A stretch of DNA of 25,412 nt, taken from the NCBI GenBank assembly GCA_964626055.1, contig CAZVDF010000045.1:1-25412 (forward strand), read 5' to 3'. Origin of the DNA: JAFGSG01 sp964626055. GTDB taxonomy: Bacteria > Spirochaetota > UBA4802 > JAFGDQ01. Shown piece after piece: positions 1-7,467 of this stretch (position 1 is its first letter; the number at the start of each line of letters is the position of its first letter). The notes below the pieces were generated by a model that made no database searches, had not been told where the DNA came from, and saw only the letters and a program-made list of their open reading frames with translations. The position numbers were made by a program, and so were the translations under genes.

Positions 1-58
1 TTGAACCCCCAACAAGCTGATTACAAATCAGCTGCTCTACCGATTGAGCTACGCCAGC
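1..58 (-). tRNA. tRNA-Thr (anticodon TGT), 3' end cut by window edge
   Basis: Read on the minus strand, the gene starts at 58 with the 7-nt acceptor strand GCTGGCG, then TA and a D-arm (GCTC...GAGC with a GG in the loop). The anticodon stem is GCTGA/TCAGC around loop TTTGTAA, so the anticodon is TGT and decodes ACA threonine codons. The first half of the T-arm (GGGGGTTCAA) runs to base 1; the rest of the T-arm and the acceptor 3' strand lie outside the window. Confidence 0.93.
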
Positions 59-75
59 ATCTCATCGAGGTTTTT

Positions 76-104
76 TTTGTCTGAAAGATTGACTTTAATG
101 TCAA
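76..104 (-). promoter_or_regulatory. Candidate promoter of tRNA-Thr
   Basis: On the minus strand TTGACA (104-99) matches the sigma70 -35 consensus. After 17 nt comes GACAAA (81-76), a poor -10. This would start transcription about 10 nt before the tRNA. The -35 lies in an imperfect dyad TTGAC-6 nt-GTCAA (89-104). The position is sensible but the -10 is weak. Confidence 0.33.
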
Positions 105-183
105 TGATTTTTTTAATTGTTTCGAAAAATATTATAATACTAGCCGGAAGAATAATTATTAGAAGTCGTCTTATAATTAATTT

Positions 184-221
184 TTATTGATTGCCTGGAA
201 TGCATTGCCAGTAATCAATAA
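184..221. promoter_or_regulatory. Inverted repeat / hairpin upstream of efflux operon
   Basis: TTATTGATT (184-192) pairs with AATCAATAA (213-221). The stem extends inward through a G-T pair and, after one bulged C, CTGG-type pairing to CCAG, leaving a loop of about 9 nt. About 14 pairs in total. There is no T-run on either side that fits an intrinsic terminator, so an operator or RNA structure is as likely. Confidence 0.45.
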
Positions 222-230
222 TTTTGAGAT

Positions 231-244
231 AACTTCCGGAAGTT
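231..244. promoter_or_regulatory. Perfect 14-bp palindrome, candidate operator
   Basis: AACTTCCGGAAGTT is a perfect palindrome in the leader region of the TolC/MacAB-type operon. Such dyads are typical binding sites for dimeric repressors that control efflux pumps. A related half (CCGGAAG) occurs at about 144-150. That this is an operator is inference. Confidence 0.4.
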
Positions 245-401
245 CTTATTGACCGATTTTTAAAATATGTAAATATAAAACAGAAGATCATGTGAATGTT
301 ATTATTCCGTTATTAAACAGCTTTTTGTCGATAATAATATAAGCGCATTTATATTTCCGATTTTTTTTACTTTAATTATCTTGCAAACATCGAAAATTCC
401 A

Positions 402-1787
402 ATGAAGAAAATCCGGTTTATTCTTTCAATTTATATTTTGATTTTTAATTCGATTCCTCTGTTTTCAGAATTAAAAAAGATTTCACTTGATGAATGTATC
501 GGGATAGCCGTTCAGAATCACCCAGAGATAAAAGCTTCTGAAGAGGAAAGCAACATCGCGCAGGCCAACTATGCGATGACAAAATCCAAAGCCGCTCCGA
601 ATATAAATTTTGAAATTAAAACAGTTGAAAATTCGGTTGTGGATGAAGAGGGACGAATAAAAAAACCGAAGAACGGGGTTGTAAGCGTTCCCGGCGAAGA
701 TTCCATGATAGGTTTATTCGTTGGTCCAACTTTTATATATAATCTCGTGGATCCGCAGAGATCGGACGCTGTTGATTCGGCCAGGTCGGCCATTGACCTT
801 GCAAAAATGAAAATCCTCAAGATTAAAGGCGACGTTGTTCTGAATGTCAAAAAGAATTATTATGGGTATTTATTTGCAAGGGAAAACAGGGCGAAAAGAG
901 AGCAACTCGTCGATAAATTCCAGTCAAAACTCGAAAAAGCGGGATTGCTTTTTAAAAGCGGTCAGAGGCCTATACTCGATGTTTCAAAAGCAGAAGTCGA
1001 TTTAGCTGATGCGAGATTGGAGTATGAGAGGGCGAAAAATTATGAAAATGTCGTTAAAAGCGAACTGCTTGCTTCAATGGGAATTATGGATGAAGACATA
1101 GACTTTTCTCCTGTGAAATCCGGTAAATTCCCGGAACTGCGTTTCGATCTTAAGAAGTTATACCGGTTGGCAGAAGGCAATAATCCGGAAATAAAAGTGT
1201 CCCAGATGACAAAGGACATAAACCAGATAAATATTTCAATGGTGAGATCGGCACATTATCCTACGGTTGATTTTCTCGGAGCAGTCGGAATTCAAAATAC
1301 GAATATTCTGTACGGATGGGACAATCCATACAGAGACCGGGAAATTTATCAGGAAAAAATGAAATGGGAGAATTGGAACAAAACGATTAATTTAGGCATT
1401 AGCGCCAAATTAAACCTCTGGTCAGGCGGAGCTATTGATTCAAAGGTCGACTCTAAAATAGCTGAATTCAACAGATCGAAATATATTGAAAGAGAGATAT
1501 TGATTAATGTGAGAACATTAATCAGAAATTATTACCAGACCATTAATGAATATAAAAGACAAATTGATCTCGCTCTTCTGGTCATGGATAACTCGCAGAA
1601 ACACCTGAAGCTCGCCCAGAAAAGTTATAATAACGGATTGAGTACACAGCTCGAGTTACAGGATGCTGAGATGACGTTTTTAAAATCGGAGCTCGGTTTT
1701 ATAAAAGCCGGTTATGATTATCTAATAATACTTGCTAGGCTGTCAAACGCCGTAGGATTGGGTGAAGAATACTTATGCAAAAAATAA
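402..1787 (+). CDS. TolC-family outer membrane efflux channel
   Basis: Predicted outer membrane factor that forms the exit duct of a tripartite pump. The protein starts with a signal peptide (MKKIRFILSIYILIFNSIPLFS). Two related halves follow, rich in long helices with the usual outer-efflux-protein features, for example the segment containing RPILDVSKAEVDLADARLEY and, in the second half, QKSYNNGLSTQLELQDAE. Length (461 aa from this start) is normal for the family. An upstream in-frame TTG at 381 would add seven residues; ATG 402 is preferred because it directly opens a signal peptide, though neither has a clear Shine-Dalgarno. The end overlaps the adaptor gene by 13 nt, so the two are co-translated. 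The substrate is unknown; an adaptor and MacB-type ABC parts follow. Confidence 0.9.
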   Translation: MKKIRFILSIYILIFNSIPLFSELKKISLDECIGIAVQNHPEIKASEEESNIAQANYAMTKSKAAPNINFEIKTVENSVVDEEGRIKKPKNGVVSVPGEDSMIGLFVGPTFIYNLVDPQRSDAVDSARSAIDLAKMKILKIKGDVVLNVKKNYYGYLFARENRAKREQLVDKFQSKLEKAGLLFKSGQRPILDVSKAEVDLADARLEYERAKNYENVVKSELLASMGIMDEDIDFSPVKSGKFPELRFDLKKLYRLAEGNNPEIKVSQMTKDINQINISMVRSAHYPTVDFLGAVGIQNTNILYGWDNPYRDREIYQEKMKWENWNKTINLGISAKLNLWSGGAIDSKVDSKIAEFNRSKYIEREILINVRTLIRNYYQTINEYKRQIDLALLVMDNSQKHLKLAQKSYNNGLSTQLELQDAEMTFLKSELGFIKAGYDYLIILARLSNAVGLGEEYLCKK

Positions 1788-2902
1788 AAAATAAGCTTAC
1801 TAATAAGAAATCATTCATAATTATAATTATCGTAATCGCCGTTCTTACTTATGTGCTGCTCAGAAGCTGCAGCAAAGACGGCGGTCTGATTTACAGGTAC
1901 GAAAAAGCCTCTGTCGGCGAGGTAAAAAAAACGATCTCAACTACAGGAACTCTGGAGATACTTGAATCATACCTTGTCCTGAGCAAGATCAGCGGACTGG
2001 TTACTAACGTATATGCGGATTTCAATGAATATGTAAAAAAGGGGCAGCTCCTGGCGTCGCTTGATACCTCAGAGATCGATCAGGAGATACTGAAGATCGA
2101 TTCCAAAAGAGAGACTGTCGCATTTGAATTACTGGCTGCCAGGAGGGATCTCAATGCGAAAAGAGATATGCTTAAAGACAATCTTATATCAAGCAAAGGT
2201 TTCGAGCAGGCAGAATTGGAATATAAAAAAATTGAAACCCAGATGAAGCAGATCCAGAATGAGTATGAGATAGCGAGAAGGAACAAAGGATATACAAAGA
2301 TTGCCGCTCCTATTGCAGGCGTGATAATTTCAAAAGATATACAGCCCGGCGTTCCCATAACTCAAAATAAAATTCTTTTTACTATTGCGGAAGATTTAAA
2401 AAAGATGCGCCTTATAATTCAGGTTGATGAATCCGATATCGGTTATATTAAAAAAGATCAGAATGTTACTTTTACCGTAAGCGCTTTTCCGGAGAAAGTA
2501 TTTTCCGGAAGCATCATTCAGGTTAGATTAAATCCTATTAAAAAAGAACAGCTTGTTTCATATCAGGCTCTTGTGGCATGCGACAATAAGGAATTGTTGC
2601 TGAAGCCCGGAATGACCGCTACTGCGACAGTCGAGGTAGCCGCCAAAAAAAACGTAATACGCGTTCCGAACGAGGCATTTATCGTTTCTCCTGTTGAGAC
2701 GGCGATGAACACAGAAAAAAAGTTTTTATGGAAGAAGCATACGCTGACGATGGAATCGCTTCCTGTTGCAAGGGTAGAGGTTAAAATTGGATTAACAGGA
2801 GATTATTACACCGAAGTGATTTCCAATAAAATCAGGGAAGGGGACGAGATATTAGTGGGGATAAATAAAGGCGGCATTGAAACAAAGGAGTCGATAAGAT
2901 AA
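1775..2902 (+). CDS. MacA/HlyD-type periplasmic adaptor subunit of efflux pump
   Basis: Membrane fusion protein that links an inner membrane ABC transporter to the TolC-type channel. A single N-terminal membrane segment (residues about 14-30) is followed by the first half of a lipoyl-like domain (GLVTNVYADFNEYVKKGQLLASLD), a coiled-coil hairpin (about 80-165), the second lipoyl half (YTKIAAPIAGVIISKDIQPG) and a beta-barrel/membrane-proximal region (MTATATVEVAAKKNVIRVP). 375 aa is typical of MacA-like adaptors. It starts inside the channel gene. A 197-nt gap before the ATPase gene is unusually long for this operon and contains a repeat arm (2996-3009). Confidence 0.9.
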   Translation: MQKIKNKLTNKKSFIIIIIVIAVLTYVLLRSCSKDGGLIYRYEKASVGEVKKTISTTGTLEILESYLVLSKISGLVTNVYADFNEYVKKGQLLASLDTSEIDQEILKIDSKRETVAFELLAARRDLNAKRDMLKDNLISSKGFEQAELEYKKIETQMKQIQNEYEIARRNKGYTKIAAPIAGVIISKDIQPGVPITQNKILFTIAEDLKKMRLIIQVDESDIGYIKKDQNVTFTVSAFPEKVFSGSIIQVRLNPIKKEQLVSYQALVACDNKELLLKPGMTATATVEVAAKKNVIRVPNEAFIVSPVETAMNTEKKFLWKKHTLTMESLPVARVEVKIGLTGDYYTEVISNKIREGDEILVGINKGGIETKESIR

Positions 2903-2904
2903 GA

Positions 2905-3009
2905 ATTGCGAACCCATATTGGATTTTAAAATCGTTTTGAATTTTTGATACCTGTAATAGTTAGCATTAGTACATATTAATTAATTAACAATAGGTTTTG
3001 GGACGCACT
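2905..3009. repeat. Repeat copy inside the efflux operon (degenerate left arm, intact right arm)
   Basis: The right arm TTTTGGGACGCACT (2996-3009) is an exact reverse complement of the arm at 8521-8534 and matches 13 of 14 bases of the direct copy at 8609-8622; with the next two bases (CT) the match to 8609-8624 is 15 of 16. A much weaker possible left arm (ATTGCGAACCCA) begins at 2905, giving a span close to that of the copy at 8521-8622. The right arm is certain as a repeat; the left boundary is tentative. It could be the remnant of a small miniature inverted-repeat element. Confidence 0.5.
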
Positions 3010-3099
3010 CTAAGTAAATTAGTCTATTTCAGGTAACTTATATTATTTCTTCAATTTGAATTTTCTCTTCGGCATTGAATTTATTAAATTAAAAGCATC

Positions 3100-3822
3100 A
3101 TGAAACGCAATATAATTGAAATAAAAGATTTGTATAAGATTTACGGTCAGGGAGAGGATATAAGTGTTAAAGCTCTGGATAACGTATCCCTTGACATCAA
3201 AGAAGGCGAATTTGTTGCAATTATGGGCGCTTCCGGTTCGGGTAAATCTACTTTCATGAACATTCTGGGTTTTCTCGATCTGCCGACCTCCGGTACATAT
3301 ATCCTTGACGGCATTGAAGCAAAAACAATGAGCCTGGATGAAATGGCCGAGATAAGGAACACTAAAATCGGCTTTGTATTTCAGGGATTTAATTTATTGG
3401 CCAGAACATCGGCTATAGAAAATGTAGAATTGCCTTTATTCTATCGGGGCCATATGCAATCGCATCAGATGAAGAAAAAAGCAAAGGAACTTCTTGCACT
3501 CGTCGGATTATCCGACAGGGAGCATCATCATCCGAATAAATTATCGGGAGGGCAGCAGCAGAGAGTGGCAATAGCGCGTTCTCTTATTAACGATCCTTCG
3601 ATTATTCTCGCAGATGAACCTACGGGAAACCTTGATACAACAAACACAAAAGAGGTGATGAGAATGTTCGGCAGGCTGAACAGGGAAACGGGGATCACGA
3701 TCATACTTGTGACACATGAGCCTGAAGTCGCAGAATTTACGGACCGAAAAGTCATATTCAGGGACGGCAAAATTATTCAGGATACCGCAGTCAGAAAAAT
3801 CAGAAAAGGGAAATCGAGATAA
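3100..3822 (+). CDS. MacB/LolD-type ABC transporter ATP-binding protein
   Basis: ATPase subunit that powers the MacAB-TolC-like pump at the inner membrane. Walker A is GASGSGKST (43-51), the Q-loop is FQG near residue 95, the ABC signature is LSGGQ (148-152), Walker B with catalytic Glu is IILADEP (168-174), and the switch His is in VTHEP (206). The D-loop GNLDT is typical of the MacB/LolD/FtsE group. At 240 aa it is a stand-alone nucleotide-binding protein, unlike E. coli MacB, where ATPase and permease are fused; the permease is the next gene, 17 nt downstream. There is no strong Shine-Dalgarno before ATG 3100. Confidence 0.92.
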   Translation: MKRNIIEIKDLYKIYGQGEDISVKALDNVSLDIKEGEFVAIMGASGSGKSTFMNILGFLDLPTSGTYILDGIEAKTMSLDEMAEIRNTKIGFVFQGFNLLARTSAIENVELPLFYRGHMQSHQMKKKAKELLALVGLSDREHHHPNKLSGGQQQRVAIARSLINDPSIILADEPTGNLDTTNTKEVMRMFGRLNRETGITIILVTHEPEVAEFTDRKVIFRDGKIIQDTAVRKIRKGKSR

Positions 3823-3839
3823 TTCGAGCAGCAGGCATT

Positions 3840-5021
3840 ATGAACATTAAAAGCGCACTCATCACTGCAGCCAGGGCATTAAATCGTAACCGGACAAGAT
3901 CTGCACTCACGAGTATCGGTATTATTATAGGCGTTTCATCGGTTATTATTATGATCGGGGTGGGAAACAGCGCGAAGATAGCGATTGCAAAGAAAATGTA
4001 TACTGCAGGCGCTAATGCGATAAGCGTTTATGGCTCAGCCAGGCCATTGACGGAAAGGGATATGAACGACATGAAGCGCATGTTCACTCAGATACAGTAT
4101 ATTACGCCTCAGATTTACAAGTCCTACACTCCGGTAAAATATAAAAACAGATCCATAATGAGCAGGGTATACGGCGTAAATAACAATTTTTTTTATATAA
4201 AAGACTGGGAAATGCAATACGGCAGGTATTTCTCCGATCTGGAGATAGCATCGAACGATAAAGTGGTTGTTATCGGGAATACGGTCAGAACGGAGGTTTT
4301 CGGTTTCAGCAATCCGGTAGGCGAAATTGTTCTCATTATGAACGTGCCATTCAAGGTAGTCGGCAGCCTGGTGTCTTTCGGTCAGGCGCTTTCCGGCAGA
4401 GATTATGATAATCTTCTTGTCATACCGTATACAACAGCTCAAACAAAAATTGTTGGCAGTAAAAATTTTGAACAGATTATTTCCGCTACCTTTTCGCCGG
4501 AGCAGGTTGACGGCACAGTCGATTCGATCCGGGATTATTTCAGAAGAATTCATTCCATCCCATACGGAAAACCGGATGATTTTAAAATTGAAACGACGAA
4601 GGACAGGCTGAAGCAGGCGGACTATATAACGAATATTCTCGCTATACTGCTTGCGTTTATTGCTTCAATTTCACTGATTGTGGGCGGAATCGGGATAATG
4701 AACATAATGCTGGTCTCCGTCAGCGAACGCACAAGGGAGATAGGAATAAGAATGGCTATCGGAGCAAGGAAAAAGGACATCCTTATGCAGTTCCTTATAG
4801 AATCCGTAACATTAAGCTCTGCTGGCGGAGTTGTCGGCATTACTCTCGGACTTTTAATTTATTTTATTATAGTATCTATTGTTGACTGGCCCTTCATTTT
4901 TTCCATCGCATCCGTTATTGTTTCATTCCTCTTCGCGAGTTCCGTCGGTATATTTTTCGGTTATTATCCGGCAAAGAAAGCTTCCGATTTAAAACCGATC
5001 GATGCTCTCAGATTTGAATAA
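3840..5021 (+). CDS. MacB/FtsX-family ABC transporter permease
   Basis: Inner membrane permease partner of the preceding ATPase. It has the MacB topology: one N-terminal membrane helix (about 20-42, with RNRTRSALTSIGIIIGVSSVI), a large periplasmic MacB-PCD-like domain (about 45-260), then three C-terminal helices (about 265-290, 318-342, 355-380). The conserved cytoplasmic stretch SERTREIGIRMAIGARKKDI before the second helix is the FtsX-domain hallmark. 393 aa fits the family. It closes the four-gene pump. Mechanotransmission of ATP hydrolysis to the periplasm, rather than transport through the membrane, is the known MacB mechanism; the substrate here is unknown. Confidence 0.92.
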   Translation: MNIKSALITAARALNRNRTRSALTSIGIIIGVSSVIIMIGVGNSAKIAIAKKMYTAGANAISVYGSARPLTERDMNDMKRMFTQIQYITPQIYKSYTPVKYKNRSIMSRVYGVNNNFFYIKDWEMQYGRYFSDLEIASNDKVVVIGNTVRTEVFGFSNPVGEIVLIMNVPFKVVGSLVSFGQALSGRDYDNLLVIPYTTAQTKIVGSKNFEQIISATFSPEQVDGTVDSIRDYFRRIHSIPYGKPDDFKIETTKDRLKQADYITNILAILLAFIASISLIVGGIGIMNIMLVSVSERTREIGIRMAIGARKKDILMQFLIESVTLSSAGGVVGITLGLLIYFIIVSIVDWPFIFSIASVIVSFLFASSVGIFFGYYPAKKASDLKPIDALRFE

Positions 5022-5261
5022 GGGTACATCCCAGAATAGCTCTTGGCTACATGTATCTTTGAGACATAATATTAAAAAATATTCTTATACTTATAAAAAA
5101 TTTTTAATATACCCTATTAAGCGAAAATTAATATTATACCGATATATAAACTAAAATGATACATAATACAGAAAGAACTACCGTTGCCTTAAAAGAGTGC
5201 TGATAATTACAAATAGAGTGCAACTAAGAATTTTGCAAAAGAAACAGCAAGGAGACGACAA
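5022..5261. other. Intergenic region, AT-rich hairpin after the efflux operon
   Basis: 240 bases without a gene. ATATTAAAAA (5069-5078) is perfectly complementary to TTTTTAATAT (5101-5110), with a 22-nt loop; the stem is all A-T, so it is a weak terminator candidate. AGAGTGC occurs twice near 5194-5217, a partial echo of the repeat arm at 2996 and 8521, but too short to call a copy. No clear sigma70 promoter was found. Confidence 0.35.
5249..5254 (+). promoter_or_regulatory. Ribosome binding site that fixes a TTG start
   Basis: AAGGAG ends 7 nt before the TTG at 5262. There is no ATG close by in frame, so this site decides the recombinase start. Confidence 0.75.
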
Positions 5262-6158
5262 TTGAAAGAGACTTCAGCATTAAAAAGATTTAAACGATTT
5301 CTGCAGATTGAAAAGGGACTGTCCGATAATTCGATCTATTCCTATACTTATGACCTTAAAAAATTCAATGAATTTTTGGCTTCTCAGAAGAAGGACATTA
5401 TGTCCGCAACAGGCGAGGACATAAAACAATTCCTGAGATTCGAAAAGACAAAAAAACATAATTCGTCAAGAACCCTCGCGAGGTCCTTAGCCGCCATCAG
5501 GCAGTTTTATAATTTTATTTCCGATACAACGGGAGATCTGGAAAATCCGACTAATAAAGTGGAAACTCCCCAGGTGAAAAAAAACCTTCCGGACTTTTTA
5601 ACCATTAAAGAGATCAATAGACTTAACGGTTCAATCTCAGAAAACGACGTCTATGAACTCCGCGACAAGGCTTTGTTCGAACTGTTATATTCCTGCGGAC
5701 TGAGGATTTCCGAAGCAGTGGAACTGACCGTCGACAATATTGATTTCAGCAATAAATACATAAGAGTAAGGGGAAAGGGCAGCAAAGAAAGACTTGTTCC
5801 GATGGGCGAAGAAGCCGTCAGACTTTTAAAGAAATACCTGAACGAATCCAGGCCATTGCTTCTCGGCAGCAACAGAACAAGCGAATATGTATTTATCAGT
5901 AAAAAGGGCCCGTTATTGAACAGAAAATCCGTATGGAGACTTTTAAAGGGATATGTTGACAGAGTGGAGATACAGAAGAACATCACTCCGCATACTTTGC
6001 GGCATTCGTTCGCGACTCATCTGATCGAGAACGGGGCGGATCTTCGTTCGGTCCAGGAACTGCTCGGTCATATGGATATATCGACAACTCAAATTTACAC
6101 GCACATGGCCAAAAGGAAACTCAAGGAAATTCATAAAAAATATCATCCCAGGGCATAA
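5262..6158 (+). CDS. XerC/XerD-type tyrosine recombinase
   Basis: Site-specific recombinase of the Xer group, which resolves chromosome dimers at dif sites with FtsK. The N-terminal SAM-like DNA-binding domain covers about residues 5-88. The catalytic domain has all six family residues: Arg148 (CGLRISE), Lys172 (GKGSKER), His244 and Arg247 (HTLRH), His270 (LLGHMDIS) and the nucleophile Tyr279 (QIYTHM). 298 aa is the usual Xer length and lacks extensions seen in many integrases. The start is TTG with a strong Shine-Dalgarno. I cannot tell XerC from XerD, or from a single-Xer system, by sequence alone. No dif-like site was recognised next to it. The context is housekeeping rather than a mobile element. 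Confidence 0.93.
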   Translation: MKETSALKRFKRFLQIEKGLSDNSIYSYTYDLKKFNEFLASQKKDIMSATGEDIKQFLRFEKTKKHNSSRTLARSLAAIRQFYNFISDTTGDLENPTNKVETPQVKKNLPDFLTIKEINRLNGSISENDVYELRDKALFELLYSCGLRISEAVELTVDNIDFSNKYIRVRGKGSKERLVPMGEEAVRLLKKYLNESRPLLLGSNRTSEYVFISKKGPLLNRKSVWRLLKGYVDRVEIQKNITPHTLRHSFATHLIENGADLRSVQELLGHMDISTTQIYTHMAKRKLKEIHKKYHPRA

Positions 6159-6207
6159 AATATTTTTTATTGAAATTTCATCAATTTGCTTGCCGTAAAT
6201 TATACAT

Positions 6208-6249
6208 TTTATAATTTAGCCTGAATATTGCACTTAGGCTGGTTATAAA
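6208..6249 (+). terminator. Stem-loop between recombinase and SpoIID-like gene
   Basis: TTTATAA (6208-6214) pairs with TTATAAA (6243-6249), and AGCCT (6218-6222) with AGGCT (6236-6240), with a small internal loop. The stem ends on the base before ATG 6250. No T-run follows directly, so termination would be inefficient; it could instead affect translation of the next gene. Confidence 0.35.
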
Positions 6250-6294
6250 ATGATGATTTTCAATACTTTTACCCGAACAAAGATTTTTCCCGCA

Positions 6295-7467
6295 ATGAAA
6301 TATATAAATAAAAATAAACTCCTCGCCGTTTTAATAATTATATCGATATTCGGTATATTAAATATTTTTTCTTTCTGTTCCCCTTCCAGGGATTATCTTC
6401 TCAAACAAAATCCGTATGGCGTTGATAAACTTTTCATCAGGATATTGCTTAAAAAGACTGACGGCAGAGTTTTGGTTTCCTCAAAAACAAGGTTAAGGAT
6501 CAAAGATAATAAAACCGGCGCAATTTTATATAACGACAGGGGAAGGGATATTTATTACCAGCCCGAGCAGGTAATAAATCCTATCTCAGTTGAATCGCCG
6601 GAAAGTCCTGTCATTATCGATAACGAAAGATACAGAGGCAGCATTGAAGTTCATAATCTTCTCGGAAAATTACTCGTTATTAATATACTTCAGATAAATG
6701 AATATTTATACAGCGTGGTTCCGGGTGAGATTATGAGCACATGGGAAATAGAAGCGCTGAAAGCGCAGGCCGTTGCAGCGAGAACCTATACCTATTATCA
6801 TCTCATTACCAAAAAAAAAGCCATATACGATCTAGATTGCAGCAGTAATTTTCAGGTTTATAAGGGGATAGCGGTTGAAAAGGAAACAACAAGCAGTGCT
6901 GTCAATGAGACCTCCGGCAAGATAGCATTGTATTTTGGAAAGCCTATAGTCGCCTTTTTTCATTCTACGTGCGGAGGAAAAACAATGGACGATAAATATG
7001 TCTGGAACGGAGAAGGCCAGGAATATCTAAAGTCCGTTCTTTGCCCGTTCTGTAAAGAATCGCCGTATTACAACTGGGAAGAGAAGATCACTTTACATGA
7101 AATAAAGGAATATCTCGGAAAAAAGTATAACGGGATAGGACAGGTCACCGGGGTATCTTTTCACAGAAAATCAGACAGGGTCGTTTCGGCAGTTATCCAT
7201 CATAAGAACGGCGTTGTAAAATTAACAGGGAACGAAATGCGTCTGCTTTTCCCGGAAAAAAAAATAAAGAGTATGTATTTTACTGCAAAGAAAGTAAAGG
7301 ACGGGCTTGTGCTTTCGGGACATGGATGGGGCCACGGAGTCGGAATGTGCCAGTGGGGCGCGAAGGGCATGGCTGAACGGGGCGCAAATTATAAAACTAT
7401 CCTCAGATATTATTATAAAGGAATCACCATAAGCGATTTGGGGCATAGAGATTATGCCTGGAGATAG
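6295..7467 (+). CDS. SpoIID/LytB-domain protein (likely peptidoglycan lytic transglycosylase)
   Basis: Homologue of SpoIID, the lytic transglycosylase that cleaves denuded glycan strands. The core motif VVPGEIMSTWEIEALKAQAV is visible, with the Glu of PGE corresponding to the proposed SpoIID catalytic acid. It is followed by VAARTYTYY, a pair of cysteines (STCGGK, CPFCK) and the C-terminal block HGWGHGVGMCQWGAKGMA. The N-terminus has a hydrophobic export/anchor segment. An upstream ATG at 6250 would add 15 residues, but it abuts a hairpin and places charged residues before the signal segment, so ATG 6295 is preferred. Spirochaetes do not sporulate, so the role is vegetative envelope work. The 3' end overlaps queA by 14 nt, indicating coupling. 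Confidence 0.85.
   Translation: MKYINKNKLLAVLIIISIFGILNIFSFCSPSRDYLLKQNPYGVDKLFIRILLKKTDGRVLVSSKTRLRIKDNKTGAILYNDRGRDIYYQPEQVINPISVESPESPVIIDNERYRGSIEVHNLLGKLLVINILQINEYLYSVVPGEIMSTWEIEALKAQAVAARTYTYYHLITKKKAIYDLDCSSNFQVYKGIAVEKETTSSAVNETSGKIALYFGKPIVAFFHSTCGGKTMDDKYVWNGEGQEYLKSVLCPFCKESPYYNWEEKITLHEIKEYLGKKYNGIGQVTGVSFHRKSDRVVSAVIHHKNGVVKLTGNEMRLLFPEKKIKSMYFTAKKVKDGLVLSGHGWGHGVGMCQWGAKGMAERGANYKTILRYYYKGITISDLGHRDYAWR

Larger units (their letters stand above)
59..401. other. Non-coding region between tRNA-Thr and the efflux operon
   Basis: About 340 bases without a credible gene. It holds the divergent starts of the tRNA (minus) and the efflux operon (plus), a -10-like TATAAT at 133-138 without a well-spaced -35, a bulged hairpin at 184-221 and a perfect 14-bp palindrome at 231-244. 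The layout suggests a regulated promoter region for the efflux operon; no regulator gene is present nearby. Confidence 0.6.

Noticed and set aside
89..138. TTGACT (89-94) with TATAAT (133-138) as a promoter for the efflux operon
   Set aside because: The spacing is 38 nt, far from the 16-18 nt needed. The TATAAT alone may still be used, but no matching -35 was found.
4035..4553. 172-codon open frame on the minus strand
   Set aside because: It is antisense to the MacB-type permease gene, which has clear family motifs; the frame has no domain and no ribosome site.
5194..5217. Two AGAGTGC heptamers as further copies of the inverted-repeat arm
   Set aside because: The match stops after seven bases and lacks the GTCCCAAAA part; chance is a sufficient explanation.
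5262..6158. Tyrosine recombinase as the integrase of a mobile island
   Set aside because: The length and motifs fit housekeeping Xer proteins. There is no adjacent tRNA attachment site, no excisionase and no phage or plasmid gene; the tRNA-Thr at 1-58 is about 5 kb away.
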